A stretch of 64,000 nt of DNA from Rotaria macrura. Lineage: Eukaryota; Rotifera; Eurotatoria; Philodinida; Philodinidae. The position numbers and the translations under genes are program-made. Shown in pieces: positions 13,722 through 27,994 of the stretch (positions are counted from its first letter, which is position 1; each line of letters begins with the position of its first letter). The stretch covers positions 1-64,000 of the forward strand of contig OENT01000021.1 in NCBI GenBank assembly GCA_900239685.1, given 5' to 3'. The notes beneath the pieces are model-generated. The model had not been told where the DNA came from. It ran no database searches and worked only from the letters and a program-made list of their open reading frames with translations.

Positions 13722-15553
13722 TCAATCAAATCTTAATTTTACATACAAGTTTGGTAAAACACATTTAACGTCTTCGATTAAGTCTTTGAGATCTTTATTT
13801 GGTTCTGTTTCAGATACATCAACAAGCTGAAGTTTGCTTGCTGGATGTTTAAGTAACGGACTTATGACAGCATAGCAACCGCTTGTTTCTAATGGATTTC
13901 CAACTAGTGTTAATATTTTCAATGATTCATTTTTAGATAGACCTCTACCAATATATGTGGCACATTCCGTATTAAATTGATTATTATCTAGGTGTAGTTG
14001 TTCTAAAACTGTATTTTTTTTCAATAAATCATCAGCAGCTTTAGCTGCTAATAGACCACCACCATTCCACGATAGATCAAGTGTTGATATACTTGTATTT
14101 GAACCAAGTGGTTTCAATATGTAACTACATGCTCTTGAATTAAGGCGATTCCAGGCAAGATGAACGTGCTTCAGCGTTTGATTTTCTGCTAATGCTTGTC
14201 CAAAAAGACGACCTGTTGTCTCATTTTCGAAATAATTCTTACTCAAATTTATCAAAGTTATAAATTCATTTTGAGAAAATACTTCAGCAAATAATGATGC
14301 GCAATCATCATTAAAGCGATTACCATTTAGATAGAGTGTACGAATCGAACGGTTTGAGCAAAATGCTCGACAAAGAGCTTTACAACCTATAAAGAAGAAC
14401 AAAACAGCAAACAATATGTTAATCGCTTCTTGAGAAATTAACTAAAGAAAATTTTAAAATCAATTGATAAGAAAGATTCTTACGCTATAGATTTTATCAA
14501 CAGAACACAAGAGTATTGGTACAGCGATGGTATTTTTTCTTAGAGATGTATAAGATCACACATTTTGGTTCTCTGTTTATTGTATTATTTTGCCATTTAA
14601 AGTGAAAGAGAGAATTTATTTACTTGTTGTATTCCTTCACTACACAAAATTTCTTTTAAAATTGTCACTCAATCTAATTCGACGAACAAAGTAAGTAAGT
14701 CTTATTTACAGCAATCACTGTTGACGCTCTCTCTCTCTCTTCATCTCATTTTGAATCGATAATCCATTCAAGATTGCTATTTTTCGAGAAAAAAATATGA
14801 CAAATCTCGATTTACAGATGCGATGTTACTGACGATGAAAATGAATCTCTAGCATTCAAGTACAAAAAAAAACATGATACCGATTAAATTTAAGTTTTCA
14901 CTGTAAACATTCATACCTTGTAGACCGATATCATTGTTGGCAAGATTCAATTCATCAATATATTCATTGTCTTTAATTAAGTATGCTATGTAGATAGCAC
15001 CGCGTGATCCCATATCATTATCGCGGAGATCGAGTTTCGTAATTGTTGAATTTATTTTCAATGCTGGTATCATAACTTTAATGTTGATGGACTTCAAGCC
15101 ACAATAACGTATAGTTAATGCTTCGTTATTAACATGACGTAAAAAGTGAGTCGACGGTATGACGCGATGACGACGACATTGATCCAAATAAATACCTTTA
15201 CATGAAAAATCACGATGAGGATCTGATTCTTGTTCGAGATCTGTATCATAGCCGGTGTCATTGGACAAGATTGAAGTAAGTTCTATCGGATTGCGATCAA
15301 TGTTTTTTTCTTCATCTCCATCTAATAGATCATCATCTGTCTCTTCAAGTACATTTGTACTAATAGCTGATTCTGGACGATCATTGAAATTAGCATTTGC
15401 AGCTGAACGTGATGCACTGCGAATCAATCGTGTTGGTTTAGCATCAGCAGATAAAATCAAACGAGTTTGATTGTCAAGTAAGATAGGTCGTTCGAAAAGA
15501 TGATGTGCCTTCATGAAGTCTCTCTCTCGCGCTGTTTCGTAAATGCTTGACAC
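13722..15553 (-). CDS. LRRC74-like leucine-rich repeat protein (433 aa)
   Basis: Two exons, 15553-14917 and 14386-13722, join in phase (CAAG|GTATGA donor, TATAG acceptor) into 433 residues. The first ~110 residues are polar and acidic (EETDDDLLDGDEE). The rest is a run of ribonuclease-inhibitor-type leucine-rich repeats of about 28 residues, with units such as ITKLDLRDNDMGSRGA, IDELNLANNDIGLQG and IRTLYLNGNRFNDDCA. The intron falls inside the GLQGCKAL repeat that is typical of LRRC74A/B-type proteins. Such proteins are intracellular scaffolds with no known enzyme activity. The C-terminus closes the solenoid with a short tail. AATAAA at 13716-13711 follows the stop almost at once, and the GTPase-like gene starts 163 bp downstream. 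The nearest named family is LRRC74; orthology is not proven. Confidence 0.85.
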
Positions 15554-18024
15554 TTCAACAATAGCTTTCTGCTCTTATCGGTAGCTATTCTTATGCACAT
15601 AGAAAGGTAAAAAGACGAAAGATGAAGATATAAATCGGCATTGATGGGCAAAAAAAGAAAAAAAAAACGTGAAGTGTGGTTTAAACAAAGAATAACAGCA
15701 ACTACATGTAAATGAAGTTTAAAAAAGACTTCAATGCGTCTTTTTCGAATCGTGCAATCACGTAAATTCTAACAAAACGAAACGCAACGAAAGAAACAAT
15801 CGTTTGCGAACAAATGTCTTCAATTAGTGGTAACGAAGAAACGGCGAAACCGAATCGCTTAACCTTTAAAGACTTCTCTCGTAGACAATCGATAGAAATC
15901 ATAGATTACCGTACTGAAATAGACCGTTTTCAATGCGCTCAATTTACAAAGAACGGGGGCAGTTAAACGAGCAAATTTCTATTTAGATTTGTAATTATAT
16001 TTTGCTTGCATTTGAAATGTGAAAAGAGAAATAGGTGAGAATATTTAAGACGATTTTTAAGAAAATTTTAACCATTAAAAAATAGAAGATGAGCTTAGAT
16101 CAAACAATATGATCAAGGTTTTTCTTATGGGTCTTTTCTAGATTCTGTCAAGGATATTCTTCGAAACTTTAAGCCTTGAGATAAAAAGATAAGCTAAATA
16201 TTTTCTTTTTTCAAGAGACAGTTTCTTTTTTTTTTTATATCAATCAAATGTTTTCAGTACAATGTATATTTCTTTCAAGTGAATGAACTTAATAATATGA
16301 CTTTTGTAAATTTTCCATTAGCTAACCTGACAATAGAGGAACAATTTTTTTAATCCCATATGAGACTTGATTGTTGTAAAAATGAGATTGAAAGAACTTA
16401 AGAAAAACTGCTATCTCATATTTATCAATGTGTTCTTTTGTCTTGTTTCTATTTTGAATGGAAAAATAGTAGTTTTCAGTCAATCATGATTCCAAAACCT
16501 ATTCCCATGTGGTCTACTTTCATTTGATCAGAAGTTCTACTTCAATATTCCATTATTGATATGGTATTATTCATTAAAAATGTCTAGACTTAGTGAAGAA
16601 AGTGAGTTATAGTGTTCCAAACGTCTATTCAGTCTTGACAGAATTATTCATACACGATGATCATCAGCATAGAGAATAGTTCAAGAACGGATGTAACTAG
16701 TCGATTTGTCACCTGAGCACTTAGAAGAAGGTGTATGAAACCTATTCGAATGTTTAGACATGGCCATACTATACATGATTCGTACTTTCAATAACAAGTG
16801 CTAATATTTCTGGTCTCGAGTATTTCCAATAGGAATGAGAAACTATTGAAATTTATTTTTCTCATGTAATTTATGTAGTTATTCGGAATGGATCAATTGT
16901 AATTGATGTTTCAGTATTTCCATTCCAGAAGCAACACCCATAACTCGAAACTATTCCAAAGTCATATAAGATTAGTACCAAAATGCTCATAGGCTTATTT
17001 AAAATTTGACAATAAGAACTTCAAATAGCCGTAACAACTGCAAACTATCGCCATGCCGAGCAAAGAGACATAGACCCTAGTAACATGATGACACACGAAA
17101 CGAAACATCGCATAATTTCAGCAGTTTATATCGTTTATAAATCAGTAGGAACAATAATACATTTTGTATGATCATCAAATAACTCCTTATTAGAAGCCAA
17201 TGTTCACATTCATTCATCTATTTATCCAGAATCGTGTCAGAGTTCAAAAAAATCTAGGAGAATAATCTATTAAGAATCCGAAACTTGTCACTGATCTGAA
17301 AGAAACACATCTTTTCAAAACAAACTATTTAAAAACAAAATTCTCCAACGACTTTGGTTGATGATGCTGTGCTACCTGCACTCCAAGCAGATATCTTTGT
17401 CAAATGTCTTTGACATACGAGTCTTCTATTAAAAATTCGAACGAATAGAGTTCTTTTCAATTATATATTGGTGCATTTTGAGTGCGAAATTTGAAAGACA
17501 TTCAATTGACGAAGATTCATTTCTATGCAGGAATGCGGAAGAGTCATTAACAAGATTAATTATTTAGTCGATAATAAAATTATAAATACCGATACTAATT
17601 TAATAATTTAGTGTTAGCATCGGTGTAATAATACACTCAGTTATTCATCGTTTACTGTACAGCATAGAAGTCTGATTGTATAAGCCAGGTACAAAACGAC
17701 CCTGGTTACGTTGAAATATTTTTCTTTCCTTCACTGTATTGATGCAAAAGAATAAGAAAAATATTTTAACGTATCGTTTTTCATGTCTCTCTTCAAGTTT
17801 ACTACTTTTCTTTGCTTCATCATAAAGTATGATGATGATGATTGCTAGTAGATAAGAATGAAATATGTTACATTATTTTTTCAAAGATGCTGTCTTTGTT
17901 TTTTGATTTTTTGATTAGCATTTTTCAATGAATGATTTACGAATAGATGATTTTAATATCCAAAAACGAAAAAGAAAAATTACAAATCACTTATATTCGG
18001 TTTACTTTTCAAATAAAAATATGA
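15554..18024. other. Intergenic stretch upstream of the LRRC74-like gene
   Basis: Some 2.5 kb with no supported gene. A 66-codon minus-strand frame (15902-15702) has no recognisable domain. The interval should contain the promoter of the LRRC74-like gene and the 3' end region of the B-box gene, but no clear TATA box or repeat stands out. Confidence 0.5.
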
Positions 18025-19333
18025 TCACGTGGAAATCGGCAGGGATGTGTTTACTGTATGTAGTTTGTATTTTATTTCAGTTGATATCGTTGGATGCTGT
18101 AAGCGTTTGATAACGAGTTTCAATGGTGGTTTTTTCACAATCATCTTTGATGATGAAGATTGAGAAATAACTAGTAATGGAGAGCGAGTAGTCAATGTAG
18201 AAGAGGATTGATTTTTACAAGAGGAGGATGTTTGTTTGAGAATCGCAGAATCATCTGATGATTTTCGGCTTTCTTCTTCATCGTCCGTTTCCCATAGATT
18301 ATTATCATCGTCATTGAACAGTTGCTAAAAAAAACATGAGAAAAATGTTGCCTTGATTTCTTCTCTTAAAATCTATATTTTTAATGAAGAAATGAATTGA
18401 TGAATCGTATTTTCATTAAGTAAATACGACACAACACTTTTAAACTATCATAAGCATTATCCATGATTATTTTGAAGTTATACGAGAAATAAAAATAGTT
18501 GTGTTTTTTTCTTTTTCAGGAAGTACTTTCGTTGACTAATAGCAAACAAAGACGTGTAGAGTTATTATGATCCCAATATTGGTTGTGGTCAAGTTCTGAG
18601 ATAACTCTATTATGATATCATGTAAATTAGTTCACATAATTTAACAAATTGTTAGATTGGATAAAGATTAGGAAAGAATGTTTTCGTAAACATGCGAAAT
18701 TATGCTCGTCAGTCGATCAATTTTAAAAGATACGCTTGAACGCATTCGATACATTACCTTCGCTGCTTCAATATAGCGCTTTTTTACAATATTAATATCT
18801 AGAGTTCCCAAATTGAAGTAAATATTGATATTTAATTGTTTCAGTTCATCCAAGCCTCGTTGAATGAATTCCAATTTACTTTTCATTTCATTTAAATCGT
18901 CCACATGAATTTGTTTTTGTTTCAATACCTTATTTAATTGCTTTATTAAATTATCTTTCAGTTGTTTTTCTTGTTTATATTTATATGTGTCAAATTCCAT
19001 ATGTGATTGTAAACATAGCATTTGAATCTGTTGTTTTTTATCAGCATGAATTTTATTTATTGCATTTATTTGTTGATTACGCCATTCGTCTAATTGTTTA
19101 AGTAGATTTTCACGATGATTACTAGAATCGAATTGTAAACTATCTATATCCATGCGAACGCGGTCAATATCACTACATAGAGTATGTAATTCAGAACGAA
19201 GTAATTCTTGATGATAATTTAAATGTTTCAAACATAATTGTAATTGACAATGTGGACAAAGTATGTAATCGTTTGATGTACATTGGTTTCCATCGATATC
19301 TGAATGTTGACAAAGATTTCGAGCTGAAGCCAT
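18025..19333 (-). CDS. B-box zinc finger / coiled-coil protein with acidic-basic tail
   Basis: Exon 1 runs from 19333. Its first ~41 residues hold cysteines and histidines spaced as a B-box-like zinc knuckle: C8, H10, C18, C26, C29, C34, H37, H41. A long amphipathic coiled coil follows (about 45-185), then a conserved-looking segment ending KIDRLTSIISH. A second exon (18324-18025, 99 codons, phase 0) follows a strong acceptor. It starts with an acidic stretch, passes through a serine-rich linker, and ends near a basic KPPLKLVIKR segment. This two-part layout is common in uncharacterised rotifer proteins resembling TRIM proteins without a RING. The donor is uncertain: CAT|GTTTAC ending exon 1 at 18692 keeps frame, AAG|GTAATG a little upstream also does, and without splicing the frame stops at 18668. 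The role is unknown; scaffold or ubiquitin-related binding is a guess. Confidence 0.65.
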
Positions 19334-22300
19334 TATGATAATATTATTTAGAGAAAATAAAAATTGTCATTGAATATGAAACAAATTTAGTGAGCAAGTT
19401 GGCGAGACAAAAGAAAACAGAACGAAAGAAAAAAGTAATAAAAGGAAGAAAGAAAGGAAGGAAAAGAAAAGAACGAGAAACCCTACAAGCGTTAAAAACG
19501 TAATAATGACGAAAAATTTTTCGTAAATATGAAAAGTTGAATTCAATTTCAAATTCTAATTTGAATTGATGTCTTTTTGAAAGATGATCGCTCAAGTACA
19601 TAATCTCAGTTAGTAAATTCAAACATTGATCAATTTCGATGATTTTCAATTGGAGTCACTTAATATGTAATGATAACGAGACATCCGATGAGTAGTCCAT
19701 ATAGAATTATTCAATAGTTCATGTCAAATCTAATATAATGTGCTCTATCAATTGAACAATTCTACAATGATGTGGTATATAGTTCGGTCAAAGTCGGGAG
19801 AAGTGTGATTCCCTAAATGACAGGATTCTTGATGATTGAAAAGAAATGGTTTTAGTCTTTTAAAAATGGTAGAAAATCGATTCAGATTCATTCTGCTGTG
19901 ACTTTTATTCTTCATTTTTCAATAGAATAACAATAATGTTTTACGAGAGAACTGATTTCATGATAAATTTGTTTGTAAACGAGCTTTTCCCTCTCTTATA
20001 TTCTTTGAAACTAAATTTTTAACCTGGATCACAGATATCATACACTTACATATTTGAACGTGGCAATGACTTTGCTCAGAAGTGATAAGAAAAAAACTTC
20101 TATTCAGAAAACTAATTACGTTTATGAAAAGAATCTATGAATTTTTCAAAGCTACTATGCTGGCGAAAAAATATGTGTGAGAAATTCTCGTTCACATATT
20201 TTTCTCGAAAAATATTCAGCTTGAAAAAAAAAAGATTTCATTCTATACAATATCCACTGTAGTTTCATGCAATGATTACAAATCGTATGTTTACGCGTTA
20301 AAAATACTTTCAAGACTCAAAATAATCTATTGTAAACTCACGTTAGAAAACTTGGATATTGAGACCAATGATAGAAGAAAAAGACAAGGATAAGAGAGTT
20401 GTTAAAATTTCAGACGTATGACATAGTTAAGAATAAATATTTACATGAAAATCGTTGTTTTTTTATTCGTCAACGACATTCGCGCAGACAATCATTACCG
20501 AGGAAAAAAACCTTGATCTTCTCTATTAAAAATATTCAGTCAAAATCAATGTTTTGTTGTTGATTAACGATAGTAAAAATAATACGTAAATACAGAATCC
20601 ATCGATCATTCTATTGCCAAGTCATCCCTTACTGTGATGCTTTCATTCTTCTCTTAGACGATATGGATTTCAGTACGACACAACCTATCATATCGGTGCA
20701 TAGAACATCTGTTAAAATGTATCCTTCACTATTGTCTTGTTGCTAGAAGGGCAAGTTATCATTTGTAAACTCAATATCTAAATGAGTGTACACTACTGTT
20801 CTCTCTCTTTCTTTCTTCTAAGCTGCTCGATTTTATTCGCATTCGTTAGTTTTACTCATCGCCTACTTTTCCCTTGTTCATTTTAGCTGTTCTGAAAACG
20901 TTCGTCAATGACATAGGGATTCATGCTCGAACCATATTAATCGGATCTAAAAGTATGAATAGTAGAGTTTGCATCGACCATCTATCGCCCTTTTCTTCAA
21001 CTGAACATATAATATCCCAATGGATCCTGATATACTGCTGAATGCTTGACTTCTGTAGATGATGAACTCGAAATGTTTGATAATAATAATAAGGTACATG
21101 CTTTTCTTATCATCAATGATACTGTTTGACAAATTTAAAAATATCTCATATGAATTTACGACTATTTTTGTTCAGCTGCAAATCTACACAAGTAATCGTA
21201 AATTTGAAATATTTCTTATTTTTGCCATAGAATATTACACAATTATGCCACAGTCACGTGCGTAAAGTTTTACTTCAATGATTCATAGAAAAAAAAACAA
21301 ATGCCTACTCTATGATACATAGATAGGAAAATGACAGTACTCGATATTTTGGGCTTTTTGAAACATGCTAAAGTCTTGAAGAATGATTCATCTTTGATAA
21401 GATAATTAAAGAACGTTGATTGTTCTTCGTACATGTTTTTGACAATATTAAAATTGAAGTAAAAAGATAAAAATGAGATTTTCGAAAATTTAATGATTAT
21501 TCTATAGGGATGACATTGTCAAGTTCGACGATCAATAAAAGCAATTATACGTTAGGGTTCTTAATCACATTCATCATCGCTCTATCATGATGAATGACAA
21601 TACAAGCAAGGGATTTAGGTTCATAAAATATATTCTTTTTTCACTATAAACGAAAGAAAATATATGATAAAGTCATCTGTTCGATTAATATTTCACTTTC
21701 GGAGAGCGAGTACAGAAATGTTTTCTTTTCGATCAATTCTTTATTTCTCTAAAAAAGACAAAATGTTGTAATGCATAACGATAATGTCAACGAAAGTATT
21801 CATTCACCGTCGAAGTATGAAAATATATCGCGATCTTTATTTTAACGACGACAGATTGTCAAGTTTCAAAAGTATTTCATCGTTCGTCACTTACTACATA
21901 CAGTCAAACTCTAGAAGAATCATAGATGAACTCATTTTAAGCAAAATTTTCATTAGTTTTTAACAAGAAAATATTGCCCCATTCTAATTATGTCACACCT
22001 TGAATATATTTTTATTTATGATTCATATTAATTGTTTGGTATATGCTGATTAGTAAAATCAACATACCTTTGTTTTCTAGTATACATGAGTGCTTTTCTC
22101 TCTTTCATATCAGTCTATTGTTGTATCGATGTCCAACCAAACGCATGAACAGTCATCGATTGATACAGAATGAGTTAAAAGCAGTTCGAATATATAAGCA
22201 AATCGGTTTACGATAATAACATGTTAGTAGTTCGTTCTTAATAAATCGAAAAAAACTTCTTTTTAGAAATATTTAATCGAAATCAAACGCTATTCTGATG

Positions 22301-23842
22301 TCCTTCTTTCAAGAAAACTAGATCAACTGATGAAGGTTACATATTCTAAATCAATATCCGGACTATATCTCAATACACAGCTGGACATAATATGTCTTGT
22401 ATGCCTTGGGTCTCATGTTGGAATGGAATATGTCGCAGAATTATAACGTATGCAACATGTTGAAAAGATAGAAAAAAGTGCATTAAAATATACATGCGAA
22501 ATTCTCATGTTTTGTTTAGTAACATGAATAAAATAGAAGATACAAGAGAAATTTTCGAAGCAAAAGAAATCCATAATCATATATTTATAGATATTAACTA
22601 GTGATAAAACGCTATTATATTATTGCTTTTAAATGAATTCATACTTAATTTAATACATCTGTTTTCCATATAACCAATAAGAGAATCAGAGAAGAAAGTA
22701 ATTAAACACAAAACGCAGGATATTGCCTGCCTTGAAATGTTTACTAGACTATATAGTAAAGGATTAGTGACAAACATCAATTTATACTATGTGACAAGAA
22801 TACATATACATTACAATTTTATGCAAGCATCATTCATTTTCTTACATCTCTCGATGAAATCGATCGATCGATGAATGATACTTTAATTGATAAACGAGCT
22901 AATATTTATTTTTGAAAATAAATATCTTTCCATGTACTTAGACATTAGTCTAGTTTTCTTTCATATTCTGCAATATTCAAAGTATTATCATGAGCAAGAA
23001 ATTTTGATTTTTACACAATAATCTTCTCATTGTTATTAAATATGAGGACACAATTTTATTATGAACTCGCATTATTGACATGTTTATTTATTGAATGAAC
23101 CTCTTAAAACGTAAAATAAAAAAAACCGTTTCTTTATCATATTAATACTCTAACCGTTTTCTATTCTCAGATTTTAGCGACTCATTCACTTGAAGACGGA
23201 CGTGTCCAATGTGCTTCTCAGTCTGTTATGATTCATTTTGCTCTGTATAAGTTAATACCATCGTAATTCAATGTATTTTAATGGATGAAAATAAGCGTAA
23301 AATAGCAAAGTAATGTATACTGATCTTGATTGATTAGTGTTGAAAGAAACCTAAATAAAAATTTGCTATTTATTATACCAATATCACTTTATCATTTATT
23401 AAGCCTTCCTTAGTATGCATAGTTGTGTTTCTATTTACAGTCGATTCTCAACAACAAATATGGCTTTTAAATATCAATCTGTACGTTTTTCCCTTGATCC
23501 GCATAGTCTATGAATAATATAATTATGATTCTTTAGGTGTATATTATATTTTTCTAGAAGAGACAAAACGGGAGATCATTATTTATATTTCATTTGTCAG
23601 TAAGCAGATTACGAATGATTATCGATTTGCCATGAGCACATGAAGTAAAAAAGTTTGAAACAAATAATCTTAGAAAAAAAATACAATACTTCGCCGAGGG
23701 TTTATTTTTTTCCCCATTTACAATCACCCTTTGGAAGTTCTCCATACAAATACTTCGAGCATTTCAAGATTCATTTATCTTTTTACAAGTTTATTTATTT
23801 ATGATAGAAGAAAAGAACATGATTCAATTATCTTGTTCATAT
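19334..23842. other. Intergenic stretch, no supported gene
   Basis: About 4.5 kb. Purine-rich sequence lies directly upstream of the B-box gene (19380-19480). An imperfect hairpin near 20165-20205 has arms of about 16 bases around AAAAATATGTG. The poly(A) signal of the cysteine-rich gene lies at 23799-23790. No exon or element could be supported. Confidence 0.5.
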
Positions 23843-24223
23843 TTAAGCACACGTGTATTCGTTTTGGCTAACACCACTTGAACATGTACTGGCATCCCAT
23901 GAATATTTCACCTTGCTGCCTTTAATAACTTTGCCACAGCCAGTACGTGCGTATGATTCAACCATAGTTTTACATGCTTCTTCACAATTGCTCATAGATG
24001 CATCGTTGCATGAACAAAACTTACATGATGATATATCCCACGAATGAAATGAAATATGAATAGTATTTGAAACAGCTTTGCATTTGCATCTAGATCAAAT
24101 TATTCGTTGCACATGACTTCGATATTCGAAAAGAAACAAAATGATATTTTCTTACTTGCGACTCAATGGATTACCATTGACAGTCAGTATTAGTACAAGT
24201 GCAGCAAGAAGAAAAACTTTCAT
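23843..24223 (-). CDS. Small secreted ten-cysteine protein (104 aa)
   Basis: The gene is spliced and each exon is short. Exon 1 (24223-24156) encodes MKVFLLAALVLILTVNG, a clear signal peptide, then PLSRK. A 66-bp intron (GTAAGA ... TCTAG) leads to exon 2 (24089-23843), which ends in TAA. The mature part has ten cysteines at about residues 24, 26, 45, 48, 50, 58, 62, 74, 92 and 103, enough for five disulfides, and few hydrophobic residues. This suggests a compact extracellular disulfide-rich protein. I cannot place the spacing (CKC, CKFCSC, C-x3-C) in a named family. Support for a real gene is strong: TATATAAATG at 24286-24277 lies about 55 bases before the ATG, both splice sites are good, the frame is kept, and AATAAA lies 44 bases past the stop. 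Possible roles include a defence peptide, protease inhibitor or coat protein; none is shown. Confidence 0.8.
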
Positions 24224-25503
24224 CGTTGAGTTTTAAGAGAAAATAAAATGTATGATCAAATCAACTATTAAAACTGCATTTATATACGCCGGAGTGAAGT
24301 TGATTCATAGTTACTTGTTCTTTTCTTCATCGGATTGTATTACTGAAGACGGATACAGTAATATATTCATATATCGATGAATGTTAATGCTGTCATAGCA
24401 CTAAAGTTATCAAAGGTTGACGATTGAGATTAAGTAAGAAGAATACAAAAAAAAGAGAAACCTCAAGAAGTAATATATGTATAAAACATGAATCATGTAT
24501 TCGCCTACAAAGAAGCACACACAAGCTCAAGGTTGATATGCGAGTGTGAAATATATGTGAAATACAAAAATGTTTCTTTTTCGATTTTGGGCATTGGCAT
24601 CCTTCAGTCATAATTACGAAGTCCATCCGTGCAAAATAACCAATCAAAATGATCGAGTTTCATCACTAGAGAAACGTAGCATAGGATGCAAGTATCTTGC
24701 TACACATATCTTATCATGTTACAGAATAGGCAAGTAAGCATGAAAGGTTTTCGTTGAATTCTTCTTCTTGATATTAAGAAAAAATGATTTTGAGAACTTC
24801 ATTCTCTTCTGTTAATTAATGTATTGCATACGATCGAATGGACATATATTTCGAAAATATTAGATAATAAGAAATTCCTAAAATTTGTATTCATACATCC
24901 ATGAAATTAAATGTTGATTAGGTCTTGTAAATCTGAATATAAATTCTTCGAGTTAAAAATAGCAATAAATGTATGTTTTCATTCAGGATTCACTAGCATA
25001 AACAGTATCTTATTATTGTCTTAGAATTTGATTATCCCATCATTATAATTCTTTCTTAATTAATTGAGTTTCTCATGGATAATAGAATTTTTTTGTTATT
25101 TCTTTCTCAACAAACATTCATTCTTATGCTCATGTCAAACTACAATAAGGATACAGACGAAGTTCACATGACAACTTTCCAATCGTATGTTTTGTAATCC
25201 ATCATATGACATTATTTCACTAGTATAAAATCTTATTCAATGATTAAAATGAAAATAAACCATTGGTGAAATATTTCAGTTATGTCATGTCTTCCGTTGA
25301 GTAAAAAAATTCTTTATGGAAAATATAACATGAGAGCACTTTTGCCTCTGGGATTGTAGCCAACAAATAAATAAATATATATATATATATAAGTTCGTAC
25401 ATAATTTATATCTTAGTGAATAATTATCAAAAAATGAATGAACTAATTTAAAAGAAGAAAGAAAATATTTAAAATTTTCTTTTATTTCTAAAATTGTTCC
25501 ACT
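24224..25503. other. Intergenic stretch between cysteine-rich and ZP genes
   Basis: The interval holds the TATA promoter of the cysteine-rich gene at its left end and, at its right end, the AATAAA (25486-25481, minus strand) of the ZP gene. A short AT microsatellite lies at about 25371-25391. I see no further gene. Confidence 0.5.
24277..24286 (-). promoter_or_regulatory. TATA box of the cysteine-rich gene
   Basis: The minus strand reads GGCGTATATAAATGC, with TATATAAATG at 24286-24277. It lies about 55 bases before the ATG, which fits a TATA box about 30 bases before a short 5' leader. It is the clearest core promoter in the window. Confidence 0.65.
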
Positions 25504-27994
25504 CTAAGTCGCATTCAATATAAGAAGAAAAAAGGCAAAAAGACAGCACTCAGTATAATGGACGGCAGCAATTGAAATAACAGAATCTAAAAGACAAAGC
25601 ATAAATTTTCTTAAATATTTCAATATAACGTTTATAATTATAATTTCTTACTATGAAATAAATCTCGATCATATTCCGTCAATGGTAATTGCCTGATAAC
25701 ATGAACGTTTGATGAACGAAATAATTTATAGGAGAAAGCTCGCTTATCATTTTTATTCATTGACAAATGATCATTTTGATTATGATAGATGAATGATGAT
25801 GAACAGTCGATTTTATGTTGTAGCTCATATTCATCATCATGATGTACAATTTTACATTGGATTTGAAATGGGATGGCCTCTTTAATTATATGATAAAGAT
25901 AAAATGAAAAATGAAATTTCGATAATGAAGATGAATTGAATGGAACATAAACCACATTTGGATCAATTGAACAACTAAAAATTTCGAAAATGAAACTTTT
26001 ACTCTATTTCATTAGAAAGAAAATAATTTCTACCCCTGATAAATTAAGCGTCTTGATTGTACGTAATTCGCAAAAGGATAAAGTGCATCTAAATCACATG
26101 AATCGATAGAAAATTTCGATGACATTGAAGATTCATCTGTCATTGTTATGTTAATAAGAGAATACAGGGATATGTAACAAGAATCGGGACACAAATAAGA
26201 ATGATTATGTGACGTCCATTGTAGAGTGAGTCTTAAAAATATGAATAGGAATTATTAGTTTTTCATTTTGCTTTTACGAGATATCTTTCTGTTTACCTAT
26301 AAATTGAGATGATTTGTTGTTCATCATTTGAATTTTCATACTGATTAGAAGGCGCTATGAATGCATGTCCACTATCTGAAATTGTTGGTTTAGTTGATGT
26401 ACGAGAATATAAACGCATCTGATTTATATGAGGTACACAAACAAAAAACCGTTCGTAATGTTTGAGGGTGGTGTTGTCTTTATGTACATATTTCCAACGA
26501 AGTTTACCAATAATCGAATCATTCGTTAACATCTATTGAAAACAAACGAAAACAAGACAACATTGTATCTCAATGAAATCATTTCAAACATGAATCTAGT
26601 AATCGTCATTGCTGTTGTATAGAACGCTGTTACCTGCATTTTAAAACAATATATATTTCATTATCTCGAAATTTATGGTTACGGATTCTTTAAGATGCCA
26701 AATAAAAAATCCTATATGATTCTAGTGCATATATTATCTAGTGCATCGATTTATGTTGTCAAAGTACAATGAATCTAATCGCAAATAATAGACTTTGTTA
26801 CATCAAGAATCTGCTATGTTTGCTTAGAACTTTGTTTCACATCCGAACGACTAGTTATCAAAGATAAATTTTGACATGAATTCATTCGATATAGCAAACC
26901 AAAGTATATTAAGTTCTTCGGATGAACTTCTTAATTACAGTCATGAATCCTCGTTAAGGATGCCGACTTTCCGGTGTAAATAATAAATCTTCATCATTAA
27001 ATATTCTAGATGAGTGAATATCTAAAGCACTCAAATAAATGAATAACATAAAGTTACATCCCATTAAACGTCTGACTTACTTAATTATTTTGTCTTCGGA
27101 TAAGTATCAGAAACAATTTTCTTAGCAATTAAAAATGTCTTCCTTATTTTCTACCTTACTTTAAAGAGGCTTGCGATAATCTCTCTTGTTTTAATCAACC
27201 GAAAATTCATCGACAGAAATATTTGCCACTTTTTTTCAAGGTTCGCTGACACCAGTCTAGTTGTCCTGTTCTCTCTCATGAAGTGACTTGTTCAAATCTT
27301 GACTTAAGTATTTAGACAGATTTATTGTTGTATTTTAATACCAATGAACAGTTATTGATATGTGCAATGAATTGTACATGTGTGCCATTTGATGAATTCA
27401 GTCTACAATTACGATCACCAAGCAGAACACTATTTGGATCAATACCATTGAGTTGTATCGTTAAAACTAATTCATCACTGGAACAATTAATTGTATTTAG
27501 TCTTATAGCTAGAAAAAAAATTCAATTACAAAAAAAGAACAAAACAAAACAAAACAAAAATTTTGTTTGTTTGAATATAAAACCTTTATCATCTTTGTGA
27601 CAATGAATTTCGTAATAATCAACGAATAAATTATATCTCGTTACTGATGGATAATCGGTTAATGAAGTATTTGCTCGTACACATAGACCATGTCCATTTC
27701 TGTGCCAATGTTCAAATGAATGACATTGCTGAGGATCAGTTCTCAAACAACGTTGGAAACAATCGAAGTCCGATAACCAACGATCATGTAGATCATTATA
27801 ACCGTGTAAAGCTGTATTGCTACGTTTTTCATAGAAACAATCTTTATTAAAATTTAGGAAAAATAAATTGAAAAAATATTCGAAAAATAAAATTAACAGA
27901 TTATTTATTTACTTTCCAGATAATTCAATCCCATGAGTTTGGTTTTTAATTGAAAAATGATAAATATGAGCATCACCCACAGGCGGCAGCTCAT
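25504..27994 (-). CDS. PAN/apple + zona pellucida (ZP) domain protein (448 aa)
   Basis: Seven exons join in phase: 27994-27913, 27841-27584, 27508-27342, 26532-26297, 26231-26034, 25974-25652, 25586-25504. Exon 1 encodes a signal peptide (MSCRLWVMLIFIIFQL). Exon 2 is a PAN/apple domain (about residues 28-113) with the pattern CFYEK ... L.GYNDLHDRW ... CFQRCL ... CHSFE ... CVRA and YYEIHC. Exons 3-6 form a ZP module: INCSSDELVLTIQL, then LLGDRNC, NGTHVQFIAHINNC, WKYVHKD and the ZP-C part with GCSID and FQIQCKIV. The last exon adds a hydrophobic tail (CCLFAFFLLILNA), likely a membrane or lipid anchor. PAN+ZP proteins such as insect NompA build apical extracellular matrix and cuticle, where ZP modules polymerise after cleavage. 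No basic furin-type site is obvious before the tail. One intron (about 810 bp) is long, the others short. Confidence 0.85.
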